NCBI GenBank assembly: GCA_950022655.1
Contig: OX465587.1
Coordinates: 25,299,716-25,363,715, forward strand
Source: Alentia gelatinosa
Lineage: Eukaryota; Annelida; Polychaeta; Phyllodocida; Polynoidae
Length of the DNA: 64,000 nt
Direction of reading: 5' to 3'
Numbering within the stretch: position 1 is the first letter of the stretch; every line of letters starts with the position of its first letter. Position numbers and translations under genes: made by a program. Of this stretch, positions 1 to 10,972 are shown piece by piece. The notes under the pieces are model-generated. The model saw only the letters and a list, made by a program, of their open reading frames with translations, did no database searches and was not told where the DNA came from.

Positions 1-656
1 CATTGGAATAGCACCAACAGATCAGAATAGTTCAAATTATTCCAGTTATGAATGTATAAATCTCCACGTGATGTATGTCTACTTTCTCAAATCTTGGCCG
101 CAGATTCGCCAGTCGCTTATGACATCATCTCACATCACTCGACCATGACCATGGTTTGCTTGATAGTTGTGTTTAAAATTGTTGTTGATAGGCCACGGCG
201 CTACAGGTGAGAATGAACCATATACTAATTACTATTATATAGTGGTAGAACATGGTGAAGCTAGATATTAATACTCGTCTAAAACAGATGGTATATTCCG
301 TGATTACCTCTAACTAGATATGATGTCTCAGTGCCAAATCTGTGTTTATAATTACGTCCGCCTCCCGGGTACAGAACCCTGAGCCGCCTGCTGGCTTTGT
401 ATGAATGAGAAGGCTAATTCAAAACGTGGTTTACCCTGAAGTGACCACTTCCCAACACCTTTGATCTATTTATTGATCATCACGTGTCTGCCTGAACACC
501 CCCCACCCCCCGCTAGGAGTACTTGTATCACGCTATATACCATACCATATGCCTCGGGAGGAAGGAGTGATGTTGGTGTTTTATCATCCACCTAATGATA
601 CGAACCTGTCACTATAAACGTACGGTACCAAGTCTACCAAGGAGAATACGAATAGT

Positions 657-678
657 CGTAATCTCCTAGGAGATTACG
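657..678. repeat. Perfect 22-bp palindrome built on CGTAATCTCC
   Basis: CGTAATCTCC is followed by TA and its exact reverse complement. The same ten bases form the stem of a second hairpin at 44,520-44,553. Short similarity continues 3' of both (GGAGATTACGG, then an A-rich stretch), so the two sites may be relics of one small repeat family. Function unknown. Confidence 0.6.
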
Positions 679-970
679 GGAAGAAATCCGTGAAACGTAA
701 ACCATCGTACAAAGTGTCTTTCATTTGTTGACTTCGCTATTTTGAGTTTCACCCTCTTCTGATACTAGGGTGCAAATTTTATCGTACGAGATGGGATTCC
801 TCCCTTCAACTCTGCGAGTATAATTGGGGAGACGTCATTCTCTCGCCCTGTCACACAACATAGCTTCTTCTGATACTAGTCTGTGTATTTTCCTTGTAGT
901 TGATTCTATGCAATATCCCCCCTCACACTCGGATATTACTAGGCGTCAATTGCGCGGAGGTTACAGGTTA

Positions 971-1258
971 TTATCTCACCCCAGATATTTTTTCTCCATA
1001 GACTTAACATTGGAAACTCGTATCTAACACCCATTAGATATTTAGGAAAAATATCCAAGGGGGGATAATGTCAAAAATGTTAGCCCATTAGTCAATATTA
1101 AGGGTGAGATAAATTCTGAAACCCATTCAAGTTTAGGGTCAGAGCTCGATCCCATCTCATTTGAATCACATAGCAATTCACGCGGCTTCGCCTTGTGAAT
1201 TACTACGTTATTCAAACTCGATGGGATACGAGCTCAGACCCTAAACTTTCATGGGTTT
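971..1258 (+). mobile_element. Snap-back MITE-like repeat, copy 1
   Basis: The first part (971-1,112) is bounded by inverted TTATCTCACCC and GGGTGAGATAA. It is followed by a long imperfect hairpin: arms 1,119-1,181 and 1,195-1,258 pair over about 63 bp around a 13-nt loop containing GGCTTCGCC. A second copy in the same order lies at 60,606-60,856, where the TTATCTCACCCC and CTTAACATTGGRAACTCG blocks are recognisable and the hairpin is more degraded. It has no coding capacity and is most likely a non-autonomous DNA transposon or hairpin element. Confidence 0.65.
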
Positions 1259-3139
1259 CCTCTATAATATTGTGTATATCTCCTACACCAGTTCTCACAA
1301 TGCTTATTGGAAAGAGATGCGCAGAGGGAGCTGCAAGAAAGACATCAATTGGAAAGATTCCTGGATTACGGAAATGAACATATCTTAGGTGTATATTGTC
1401 TCCCATATCCATTCCATTAGTATTCTACATTAGAACACGGTAGTCTATTTCAGGAAACGCTACTAAAATGTTATATTTTTGCTATAATCTACTGTTACAA
1501 TGGCAGATTGGGACAAGGTAAAGTTACTGTACGATATTGTAGAGCATGTATTGCCCTCTGTATACCCCGTGTCCTAACACGTTTAATGAGTCTAGAGCCC
1601 ACATAATTATAGGGGACCCTAACAAGGCAGCCGTTTAATGTTGAATTAGACATTGCAATTAGACATGTTATTGCTGGTTGTAAAGTGGCAATCATATCAA
1701 TGACTACTATCCCGTACTTTTTTCTTCTTTTTTTCTTAAAGCAAAGAGAATTTATTCATCACTTCAGTACAATCATTGCCTTAGGTTGCATTTACAGTTT
1801 ACACATTCAACTAAGCTTGGTAACATTTCTTTGTTGTGTGTTCACCTTTGCTCCTTTTTCCCCCCTTTTGTGTTATGTTATTTGTCCTTATGTCTCTGAT
1901 TGTTAAAGATATATCGAACGATTTGTCTTGAACATTCAAACCCATGTCATTTTCCTGGAAATTGAATATATGATGACCTCAAATGTTTATGGAATAAATA
2001 TCTAACTTGAAAATTGAGGGTGGCCGAGCTAACTTTTGATTTCGACACATATTATAATAATATCAAGGTAGAATACATAGAAATTCACACCTGAGAGGAA
2101 ATTATAGGATACTGGGTATTTAAAATATAATCCTCTGCACATACCTGGCTTCTTGTATGTCGTTGGTGCAGATCTTTGCTGCAGCTTAAATACATCTGGA
2201 TAACAACAGCTAATGTAGTTACACGGCTTCACAGGTGATGATTGTACCATATTACAGTAAACTATCATAGCATATGACAACAGTTTGCAGAAGGTACGAC
2301 TAAAGGTACACGGTCACGTCCCTTCCATGCTCTTCACAGTCTCTTTGGGTCTCCACGATACACCTCGCCATGACTACACTACTGATGAGCTCTTAATTAA
2401 TTGTAAGAAGCCAATCGAAGTCTCCTTTACTGTAGTCTGCTCTGATGCTAATTACAAATGAGGCGATCGCTATACTAATTATATCGCATTTACATCAAAG
2501 TGAAAAAAGGCTTTTGTTGTTTTGTTGTCTCCGGGAATATAACACATTTGGAGACGAAGCTAATTTGATGGTACTGTTAAAGGCTTATAAACATGAAATA
2601 TTTGTTTCTCATAGTCTTAATTGAGAGTTCGTAATTAATTGTTTAATTGGATGTGGTATATCTTCAGCTCACGTCACTGGATAGTTCATTTTGTTCTTAA
2701 AAATATCGTAATTTGTATATGCTCCGGGTGTCTATAACATGCTGATTCAGCGATAATTAGGCTGGTGGTACTGGGATCGTTTAATTTGGAGAAAATAAAA
2801 ACCTCCCATTTCTTTGGAAATCTCTTATTTCTTTGAGAGCAAGGATGAAACTGTGCCCCCTCTGGTGAAAAGTGAACGGTGCTGGAATAGTCTATTTTAC
2901 GACAATCAGGTATTTGTTATAACCTTTCTGGGGTACCACAAGGAGAAAGCAGCACATAAAGAAGGGACATTAATCAGCCGATAAAACAGGTTACAACAAT
3001 CACATAGCTGGGGAGTGTAGGTATAAATCTCAGAGAATCACTAACACGAGGGCTTGCAGAGGCAGTCAAAAAAGCGGTTATCTCGAGGCGCAGAACAAAA
3101 GTCGTCTGCTCATCAGCTTCACCAATCAAAAGGCAGCTC
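1259..3139. other. Unannotated AT-rich stretch
   Basis: No convincing exon, RNA gene or structured repeat was recognised. Short ORFs here are T-rich and look like chance frames. A run of TATA- and AATAAA-like words is expected at this base composition. Confidence 0.4.
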
Positions 3140-3239
3140 ATGACTGCCGCCTTATCCTGCACAACCCTCAGCCTCAGTAAGGGCGTCACTCCTCACGCCT
3201 TTGAAGACACGGCACCGCTGAATAAAGGCCCCGTTACTC

Positions 3240-3420
3240 ACCGCCCGGATGCCGAGGGCCACCGCCTCACCGGAAATACCCCCTGCTCGGTCACGGAGCT
3301 GGTGCCGCGAGATGGCGCCCTCACCGGAAGTGAGATCCCGTCGTCGCCCGTCCCTGGCCGGCAGGATGTTTATGATCGCCATGGCGACCGGAAAGAGGGA
3401 GGGACGCTGCCTGACGATAG
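3240..3420. promoter_or_regulatory. CpG-rich island with ETS site and strong-context ATG
   Basis: The stretch is markedly richer in C, G and CpG than its surroundings. A perfect ETS/GABP core, ACCGGAAGT, lies at 3,323-3,331. Fifty bases downstream, GCCATGGCG gives an ATG in very good initiation context at 3,381; the palindromic context also gives a good minus-strand ATG. Together these resemble a TATA-less housekeeping promoter with a first exon. No protein family is recognised from either possible N-terminus, so direction and gene are unknown. Confidence 0.4.
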
Positions 3421-3529
3421 GTAGTCTGGGAGTTGGCTTTATGGCGTGCCTGTAGTTTCGGTAAAGATGGTTTTAGATCAGGTTACATACAGTTTCCCCC
3501 TTCTTGATATCGATATATTGCTTTATCGT

Positions 3530-3843
3530 TCAGTATGCTGAATTACTTCTTCTGTAATATGTGCAGTCATCAAATATCGTTGCGCCAGAAAAAGTATTGT
3601 TTTCCTCCGCATATGTTTTGATGGCCTTAATTTGTTCATTTAGGCCTTCATTGAAACTGTGTAGTTTGACGTCGATTTCCTTTTTGACTTTGGCATTGTT
3701 GTGTATGAGGCGTTCGATTGACCGTTGAATGTTTGCCAAAATACCCCCATTATCATCCTTACCAGCTGAGTCACTACGATCCAGTATATAGGATCGCAGA
3801 TCTCTTGCTTCTTTAGGCATTTCCCACTTCGACCATAGTCCCT
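3530..3843 (-). CDS. Candidate 3'-terminal exon, coiled-coil protein of unknown family
   Basis: On the minus strand, a pyrimidine-rich stretch ending in TTTAG (3,844-3,850) could act as a splice acceptor. From there an open frame of about 100 residues runs to a stop at 3,530. The predicted peptide is unlike nearby chance ORFs. It is rich in K, E, I and N, with spaced hydrophobics in its middle and a tract near IERLIHNNAKVKKEI that looks like an amphipathic or coiled-coil helix. It then has an acidic and aromatic tail (FDDCTYYRR). No family is recognised. No canonical AATAAA was seen directly downstream. It could be a true last exon, a relic, or chance; composition is the main support. Confidence 0.3.
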
Positions 3844-4161
3844 CTAAATATAGAATTGAAACATCTAATGTGTATGATATATAGGATACAGTCACGTGCG
3901 AATTAGGGAAAAGGGATAGCAGGTTACCAATAGAGTGTATATATATCACAGGGCATTATATTGTTGTGTCACGTAAGCTTAATTACGCTATAGCTGCCTG
4001 CAGCCTTGTGATTAGCACTTAATGACAATTACTGGCAATAGATTCTTCACACAGTGTTCCGTATAAATAGATCCCAGGACTTATCGCTAATGCTTGGTCG
4101 GCTGATGCTTGTTGGACGTTTCAGATGAGTTCACACCTGTGAGGCTCCCATGTAGTAACTG

Positions 4162-4253
4162 CAAATGGGAAAACAACGGGGCTTCAGAACTGTTTCACTT
4201 TTACTCATATATGAGTAATTAGCAACGGGATATAGAATGAGTTTTCCCATTTG
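4162..4253. repeat. Nested inverted repeats
   Basis: CAAATGGGAAAAC (4,162-4,174) is matched exactly by its reverse complement at 4,241-4,253. Between them is the 18-bp palindrome TTACTCATATATGAGTAA (4,201-4,218). This gives a cruciform-capable structure, possibly a small degenerate MITE. Confidence 0.55.
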
Positions 4254-4831
4254 TGAATCCCTCGCTGAATTTAAGTGTTCTTTGTGTTGTGCAGCATTAA
4301 CTGCAAATCCTGGTAATATACGCCGGGTCTAAATCACTGTTTTCCAATTGCTTTAAGAGAATTTATAAATTGCTAAGGCGATAATGGATGGCAGCCATCA
4401 GGGGAGAAGAGAATATATTGACGTATTAAAGGGAATTGTTCCTTCAGCTAATGACACTTCACAAAAACTGCTTTTCCTATTCTTGTTGGACGTACCCGAA
4501 TGTGTTATTCGTAATGGACGAATTCTTGAAAGTTCTAACATCCTCTGAGGAGCATTGCCTAAATAGCAGATGTCTCCAGTCCTCATTCCTGAATATATTA
4601 TTGTGTACGCATGTGGTACACACCTCTGCGTAGCTCTGATCCAGAAACAACTCGAATAGCATTCTGTATTTTCCCCATCAGTTCAATATCACCTCTGCAA
4701 GCTTGTGGCTCAGTGTTTTACGCGACATCGACCATTCAAGGCCAGTAGAGCCTCCAATGACAATTATTGGCAATTGCACAGCCTAAACGTTAGAGTTCTT
4801 ATCTATAAATAAAGCAGGTTAAAATGGTTCA

Positions 4832-5056
4832 TTAAGCTGTGCTATACTCAACAATTTCTCGACATTGAAATTTCATCCTGTTCAACCGATGGTATTGAGT
4901 TCGTCCAATATAAGAGACATTTTTCATATGCTCAAAAATACTTAATAAAAGTAATGTTGCACCAAAGGTATCATCATACTCTGCAATATACCAATTTGTA
5001 CGATCTTTCAAACAGAGATTGTGAGCTTTATGTGTATCATCCAGGCAAAGGCCACC
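4832..5056 (-). CDS. Candidate exon fragment, unknown protein
   Basis: A minus-strand open frame of about 75 residues ends at a stop at 4,832. It may start after a GACAG acceptor near 5,057. The peptide has balanced composition (NWYIAEYDDTFGATLLLL, then a basic segment with HRLNRMKFQC) rather than the skew of chance ORFs nearby. The upstream pyrimidine tract is weak and no family is recognised. It is on the same strand as the 3,530-3,843 candidate, but both end in stops, so they are unlikely to be adjacent exons of one transcript. Confidence 0.2.
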   Translation of the reverse strand, partial: GGLCLDDTHKAHNLCLKDRTNWYIAEYDDTFGATLLLLSIFEHMKNVSYIGRTQYHRLNRMKFQCREIVEYSTA

Positions 5057-5083
5057 TGTCTCCCTATACATGTATTTGACTGC

Positions 5084-5136
5084 TTAGATATGCTTGGTTC
5101 TTTTTCCGGTTGGATATGCTTGGTTCTTCTTCCGGT
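5084..5136 (+). repeat. Tandem duplication, ~25 bp x 2
   Basis: The phrase GATATGCTTGGTTCTT followed by a TTCCGG end occurs twice in succession, with period about 25 bp. Confidence 0.7.
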
Positions 5137-6049
5137 CCTATTTTCGGGCAGCCCCGCCTCTACTGGCCATAACGTATGTTTCCAACGCAATTGATAAATA
5201 TGGGCGTTTGAAATCTTCAAAAGTATTATGACGCATAGTGCAATATGGAACCGAAATGGAGAATTTTTGTGAATTGGTTACCTTGTCCCGAAGCTCGGGT
5301 CAGTCTGATAACTTTAAAAACATATATTTTTGAAATATTTTCTTTCTAAATTAACAGGAATACATGCTAGTGAGTAAACGAACTAGATCCCTTTCCTCTC
5401 CTGGCTACGGTCTAACTCGCCCACACGTCTAGAGCTAGTATTCTCAGCATAACAGTGAGTTACCTTCTCTTACTAGATGCAAATGTCATTTGCTGGCAGA
5501 AATATCAATAAATAGTGGATACTCTATGGACACATCTATTCGCTGACGTCTTCAGTATTTCGGCCTGAGCTCCGGCTTTATGAATAGCTAAAATTTGATG
5601 AAGGCGTTGGAAACGAAACGAATAAAGATAACGAGTGGTATTATCGAGACCGAGCTAACAACCCCACATTGACGCTGGCGGCGGTGCCCCACGTAGGGCC
5701 TGGTGAGCTGAGGGCCCGGCATGCGGCGCCACTGTCGTGCTCTGATTGATAGTCACGGCCCTAAAGCCTGGATCAGGAGCTACAGTGGACAGACACAGCC
5801 CACCCTGGAGTCGACCCTTGGACGGGGGCCCCGGGCTGCCGGACCGGCCCGTCTCCGGTTTAATGTCCTCGGCCCATGTGTGTATGGAACGCCGGTTGTA
5901 CGCTGCCTTTGAGACATCTGTACGTCATGATGACCATCCTTTCCCTTCTCATCTCTGTCCAATATGAAGCTTGGCGTGAACAGAAAGGTATTCACATTGA
6001 TGCGAAGGCCCGCTTCCCTCATTGGAATACATAGGAGTAGGTCTTTTAA

Positions 6050-6345
6050 TGTTATTATATACCTATGGCCGAACGTCTGTGAAATACTACCCGCTGCTAA
6101 GGGTGCAGTATAAATAATGTCCGGGTTCATTGAGTCGTAGTGAATGAGATATGAATCGGTGACTTGATAAGTTAATAGAATGGCGTTTTTTCGTGTGTTA
6201 TAGGTATAAAACAATAAGAAGACGTAGTGACTGAGCCATAGGGATGCTGTTCTCGACCTTTTGTAACATTAATTCTATGTAATACAAAATACCTCGAACG
6301 GCCATCCCTACGGGCTCAATAATCACGTTTTCTCATATTATGATT
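6050..6345 (+). mobile_element. Hairpin MITE family C, copy 1
   Basis: The roughly 295-bp repeat begins with a TTATATACCTATGGCCGAACG-like segment and ends in a hairpin. That hairpin pairs ACTGAGCC...AGGGATG with its inverted partner CATCCCTACGGGCTCA. A second copy in the same orientation lies at 48,362-48,663 and a reversed partial copy at 59,856-60,040; a short 3' fragment may lie near 44,770-44,812. It has no ORF and is most simply a non-autonomous element. Confidence 0.7.
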
Positions 6346-7675
6346 CAGAATTAATTGTTTCTGTACAACACCTCTTGTAATGTGTAGACAACTAAGTCAA
6401 ACTCAAGAAAAGCAGTGTTGAGAAATGATGTTTTGACAACCTTTTTCAGTTGGCAATTTGTTAGCACTGTCTATAGATTAGATATACAATACATGTACAT
6501 TTTGCACTTTATCATGAAACTATATAGACCTTATCGTGAAAATATCATGGAAATTGGCCCAGCGATGCTAATTTGATATATCTATTGGTAGCTGCTAATA
6601 AGAAAATAATTTTAATCTGAAAAAAGGGACATGATGTCAAACGTGTCCCGCAACAACACATGCTCTATTGTCATCAATTGTCGATAACGCTCATTGAAGC
6701 GAAATCCTTTCCTGAAATTGAAAGATGCATGTAAATAACGAAAATTGAAAATGGTGAGACTGTGATTCTTTTTGTTGATCATTCATAACTAGTGCCCTCA
6801 TATTAGAAGATAAGTTACCTGATAGCGATCTCCTCAGATTTATATTGCAATCAGTTTCCTCTCTGAGTATGCAGGCTATTTGTTTGTATTTTTCTGTGAT
6901 TTCGGGAGTCCTATGCCAGCCATGGTGTCATAGTTTATTCCGTTTCCTGCGATAGACTACACTGTCCTTTACATTGGCTCGTAGGAGGGGGAAGGGAGTA
7001 AAATTAATTATACATCAATGAAGGGAGAAGAATGGATAAATATTCAGGAACATAAGACAGTGAGATTGAAGCGGATTTATGGTATGAAGGGTGAGAAGGA
7101 GATACAGATGCTGTACTTTGGTGAATAGTCCAACCTACACCGCAAATGACCCACCCGTATGAGAAATAGGTTCGGCAGTGGTTTGTGCCTCTGATGGGTC
7201 ATTGAGCGAAGCAGCACGATACACATACCCTGCACCACTCAACGACAACTGCGCACCGTCACCCAGGCGCTTACTTCACCCTAGACCTGGTCAAGTCTTT
7301 GATTATGAAAATTCATTAAATGATTTAACACAATCAGAATAAAGTCCATTATAGTATGTATCCTTCCCTGACTGGTCTCTGGACTGGTCCATATATCCCA
7401 GCGAGTATTGTAGCCATAGGATTAACTTCACCCTTGCACTCCGTTCACACACCATTCAATCGATTTCTCACCTACCCTCATCCTATCTCTTATCGATATC
7501 TATTAATATCAATTTATTAATGTGATTCAACAATATTTATCGAAATATTTTAGAATCGTTCATAGTTTATCTCAAATTCTGATATTTATGTGATACTGTC
7601 ATAAAAATATTTATCATAGATTTTATTTTCCCACGCTTTCTTGTACTCTCATCCTTTTGCGCTGCGTTATAGCCA
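6346..7675. other. Unannotated stretch
   Basis: Mixed, mostly AT-rich sequence with no convincing exon, tandem repeat or second copy noticed inside the window. Confidence 0.4.
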
Positions 7676-7810
7676 ATGAAAACGCAATCGCGATCGAAAG
7701 TTCACATGCTAATTTCGAGAAAAAAATCCATTATTTTTTTCCTGCTTGCGTTTTTGGTGTTTAAAACGGCGCGTCATACATCCGAGCCCGCTGTAATCCC
7801 CCATTTCCAG
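7676..7810 (+). CDS. Candidate first coding exon with signal-anchor segment
   Basis: An ATG at 7,676 opens 45 codons that end exactly at a good splice donor (CAG|GTACGA, donor at 7,811). The predicted N-terminus is a short basic tail (KTQSRSK...ISRKK), then a hydrophobic run of about 13 residues (IIFFLLAFLVF), then a polar stem. This is the N-terminal layout of type II membrane proteins such as Golgi glycosyltransferases and carbohydrate sulfotransferases. The topology is read from the sequence; the enzyme class is only an analogy. A CpG-rich stretch follows immediately (7,800-7,960). The initiation context is ordinary. The intron would be phase 0, whereas the next candidate exon at 8,354 needs phase 1, so either an exon is missing or the two belong to different genes. 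Confidence 0.35.
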
Positions 7811-8353
7811 GTACGAGTCGTCCGTGCCTGCCATCGGTTAAGACCCTATTCCGGTTCCGTTTTCACTTCTCCCGGTGGCGCGGGGTTTAGTTACATTGAG
7901 GTGCTTGCGGGCCCGGCAGGACCAAGTCCCCTCCTCAGCCTGTGACGGGTTTTCTAATTTAAATAAGCCATGCGGGCCGTTACCCGAACACAGTCCGGGT
8001 CACACAAGCTCGTATTCTCATCAGCAGCGACACAGATCCATCTAGAAATGGGAAAACACATGCACCGTATTGAATTTCATGAAATAGACGTGCAATGGAA
8101 ACAATGATATTTGGAGATTATATGTCTTGCGTTATGGGGAAGGAGTAATTGGCATTTTACATGTAGTTGATCGTGAGTAAAATGTATAGAAACCCCAAGG
8201 TTTGAATATATCGCCTGTGTGACGCACCAATTTCCATATACTACATAGAATATTCTGTATTGATTTACCTTCTGTTAACTCTGTGGTTGGCGTGCAGAGC
8301 AAGTAAAGGAGTTTTTCAAAACTCATCACCTTTTTCTTATCTTTCTTGCTCAG

Positions 8354-8469
8354 AAAATCAAGTCAAACTTAATTTGAGCCGTCTAAATTTAGTCTTCATG
8401 GTTCTTGCATTGGACTTCTCAACAGAAGCACTTGATAAGTCTCGACCTTTCTTGGAAGTTGAAGTCTTG
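8354..8469 (+). CDS. Candidate internal exon 1 of a small-exon cluster
   Basis: This 116-bp segment is bounded by a textbook acceptor (long T/C tract ending TTGCTCAG) and a textbook donor (TTG|GTAAGTG). One frame is open throughout. It starts with two bases completing a codon and ends on a codon boundary, encoding 38 residues including LALDFSTEALDKSRPF. No family is recognised. It is the first of four splice-bounded segments (also 8,606, 8,800 and 9,035) that can be read in one continuous open frame. Confidence 0.4.
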
Positions 8470-8605
8470 GTAAGTGAATGAGCACAGGATATTGGAGTTA
8501 TGGCTGAATCTGAATATTCCAACGATAACGAACTGTATAGTTGGCTGGAGTGCGCCCTGCTAGCCGGTGAACGAGTGGTCTAATGGTCATGCCCTTCCTC
8601 CACAG

Positions 8606-8623
8606 TTGGTTGATGAATATCAG
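8606..8623 (+). CDS. Candidate 18-nt microexon
   Basis: It is preceded by CTTCCTCCACAG and followed by GTATTT. Its 18 nt encode LVDEYQ and keep phase 0 on both sides, matching the end of the 8,354-8,469 exon. Segments this short arise by chance fairly often, so it depends on the cluster as a whole. Confidence 0.3.
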
Positions 8624-8799
8624 GTATTTCCTCTTTGATTTGTATAAGACATTTCAAAGTCTATGTGTGGCTCAAGTCTCATAGCAAAGATGAGTGAACT
8701 GAAGATCTTGTACTCAGAGAATTGTTTTGAATGTATTACAAATGAAGTATGAAATGTGAGTCTGTGACGAATTGTCTGATCAATTCCAACCAGCTACAG

Positions 8800-8810
8800 C
8801 TGAAGATCAG
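8800..8810 (+). CDS. Candidate 11-nt (or 17-nt) microexon
   Basis: Acceptor ACTACAG-type sequence ends at 8,799 (alternative acceptor CCAACCAG ends at 8,793); the donor is CAG|GTATTA. Both alternatives (11 or 17 nt) leave the same phase, and both stay open when joined with the neighbouring candidates, giving (LQ)LKI. This is the weakest member of the cluster. Confidence 0.22.
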
Positions 8811-9034
8811 GTATTATAAGCATCAATAGTTATCATCATATAGAAAAAGAGAAATTCATGTTACGATGCTATAAAGCTTGATGTTTGACCCGAGGAAAAT
8901 TCTTTGTTCTGTACACCATATTTGGGATTTAGTCTTGATAGGTTTAGATAAGTTGCTTGACCTTGGGGCTACACGTTGCCCTGTGCCGCCTATTAGTGTT
9001 CTCTGCATCTTTAAATCACCTTTCTGATTTACAG

Positions 9035-9060
9035 TCCTGACAGTACAGTCTGTGTGCATG
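9035..9060 (+). CDS. Candidate 26-nt microexon
   Basis: It has a strong acceptor (CACCTTTCTGATTTACAG) and a strong donor (CATG|GTAAGCC). In the phase set by the preceding candidate it reads SPDSTVCVH plus one base. A following pyrimidine-rich acceptor (TTTATTTCCCTGCAG at about 9,765-9,779) could start a terminal exon, but that lies in low-complexity sequence. Confidence 0.32.
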
Positions 9061-9484
9061 GTAAGCCTCCCCGTCCTTTCCCTTTATATTATTCCCTGCA
9101 TGTTCATTCATTGTCCAGCTGCCTGTCTACTAATGTGATGTACCTGTATGAATGATTTGACTCAGCCTTGTATCTGCCTGGCCCTGTGCATACCCTATAG
9201 TAACATATATAAGTAGGCTACCATCCCCCATACTGTCGTGGTTGCTTGCATCTCTTTCGATAATTGTTCCGCGTTGAGGAAAACAATCCCATTTCACATA
9301 AAATCTGTATGCCTCCTGAATCCAGCCTTCCTATCAGAATCCCTGCCTCTATTCTCATCCCTACTTAATGTATAATACCTTTCCGCACTCACCTAATGTT
9401 CCTGCGCTAACATTATCTGGCATCTTATTTGCTTTTGCTACATGCACTGTCTCTTCTTGCATCCACACAATCATAGTTATCGTC

Positions 9485-9553
9485 TCCCTGCCTGCTTCCT
9501 CACTGGCTCCCCCCCTCTCTGACTCCGTCCCTTCCTGCCTGCCTCTCTCCTTG

Positions 9554-9597
<44 letters not shown>

Positions 9598-9990
9598 CCT
9601 CCCTCCCTGCCTCCCTCCCTCCCTCTCTCCTTGCCTGCCTGCCCCCCTCTCTCTCCCTAAACTGGCTCCTTGCCTGTCTTTCTGTATGTCTGAATGTTTG
9701 TCTGTCTGTCTGACTGTCTGTCTGTCTGTCGGCCTCTCTGTCTGTCGGCCTCCTTCCTTTCTCCCTTTATTTCCCTGCAGGTACAGACTCATCACTCCTT
9801 TTCCTCCCTCCCTCCATGTGACTATCTCCCAGCCTCTACACACTCGCACACTTTCTTTATCCCTTTCTCTAAGTGTCTGTCATCCTGCCTGTACATACTT
9901 TCCGTTTCCGTCCTCCTGCCAGCATACACGCACACCTCTCTGTTCTTCCTCCTCCTCTTGCTGCATGTCTCTCCCTCTGTCTGCCACCCT
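9485..9990 (+). repeat. ~500-bp pyrimidine-rich tract with CCTG and CTGT microsatellites
   Basis: The plus strand is almost all C and T with scattered G. It contains about ten CCTG units (about 9,553-9,596), a CCCT-type block, and CTGT units (about 9,698-9,745). Long open frames on both strands here only translate the short repeats. The purine/pyrimidine asymmetry makes triplex formation and replication slippage plausible. Confidence 0.85.
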
Positions 9991-10240
9991 GGCGTCCTGC
10001 GCCGGCTGCAGGTCGGTGTCCGCCTGTTGTGGCCGTCACGGGGCGCCTTCCGGCCGGCTGGCGGCGCTGTGAGGCGGCGTCGTGGCGAGGCGGCGCACGC
10101 CCGTGCTGTTGTATACGCGGAGGCGTTATGCACACACGGCCTTTCATCGCCCCACGCCTCGTCTGAGATATAGGCCGCCATTTGTCACGCGTCGCAAACA
10201 CGGCCTATTTTATCCCCGGCCCGGGACATTGACCTGGGGT
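9990..10240. other. CpG-rich island
   Basis: A GC- and CpG-rich stretch directly follows the pyrimidine tract (CGGCCGG and GGCGGCG words). Several overlapping open frames reflect lack of AT-rich stops rather than coding signal. It could be a promoter or unmethylated island; no core elements were identified. Confidence 0.35.
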
Positions 10241-10649
10241 AAGGGATACGGCCGGGTTATGACGTGCCGTATGTTTCATACACAGACTCCTGTAAGCGTT
10301 CGACAGTTTGCCCAGCAATCAGTGATAACTAGCTACTATTCAGGGAGCACGGCATGGCGGAAATCTCATGTTAGGGAGGCATTAGAATATCAGCCTTCAA
10401 TTCATGTATGCGCACTTTGTATACACATCTGCGTGATAGGAGTATATGGTAACGCGCTGCCTCTGGTCACGTAGCACAGGTCATGAGGATAAAGTAGGAT
10501 TAGCCCTTGCTTGAATTAGCATTGACCTTTCATATGGTTTGTAATAGTAACCGCGGATCGTCTCAACTTCTTAAAGAACTGTCATGTCCAGCCGACCCGG
10601 ATTTGAGACGGTCGTCTTTTGAACTTTAAGAAAATCTAACACATTCTCG

Positions 10650-10972
10650 ATATTATTATATACCAAAAACGTATATGCTGTAAATCCGCACCGTTTCGCC
10701 ATATAATGTAAAAATACAGTATGGCAAAATAAGGAACTCTATTCCGTACGCATCAACTAAAATATTAGTTGTTAGGCCAAATTACAGTAATTCTTTATAT
10801 CAATTTCGGTTATATGATGAATATAGAACAACCTACCATGCTTGTACAAACTGCAAAACTCAATGGGATTTATAGTTCGCACGAAACTCGGTTAAGCGCC
10901 TCATTCTGTACAGATCTAAATTCCCATCTCGTTTTTAGCCTGTACAGCATGATCAGGTCATACTATCCAATT
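10650..10972 (+). mobile_element. Repeat family D, copy 1
   Basis: The segment of about 320 bp aligns by eye with 39,970-40,300 in the same orientation. Shared blocks include GTAAATNCGCACCGTTTC, TATATGATRAATATAGAAC, and AGCNTGTACAGCATGNTCAGG near the 3' end. This copy holds a short palindrome, AACTAAAATATTAGTT; the other holds a different hairpin at the corresponding region. The similar small ORFs in the two copies follow from DNA homology and are not evidence of a protein. Confidence 0.7.

Noticed and set aside
8565..8640. tRNA gene (perfect-looking A box TGGTCTAATGG)
   Set aside because: No B box at the right distance and no cloverleaf; at most a decayed SINE head, and the segment overlaps a better splice-site reading.
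9368..10072. 234-codon open frame (plus) and 162-codon frame (minus)
   Set aside because: They translate CCTG/CTGT microsatellites and pyrimidine-rich DNA; residues are almost only L, S, P, C or G, R, Q, E. Low complexity, not a gene.
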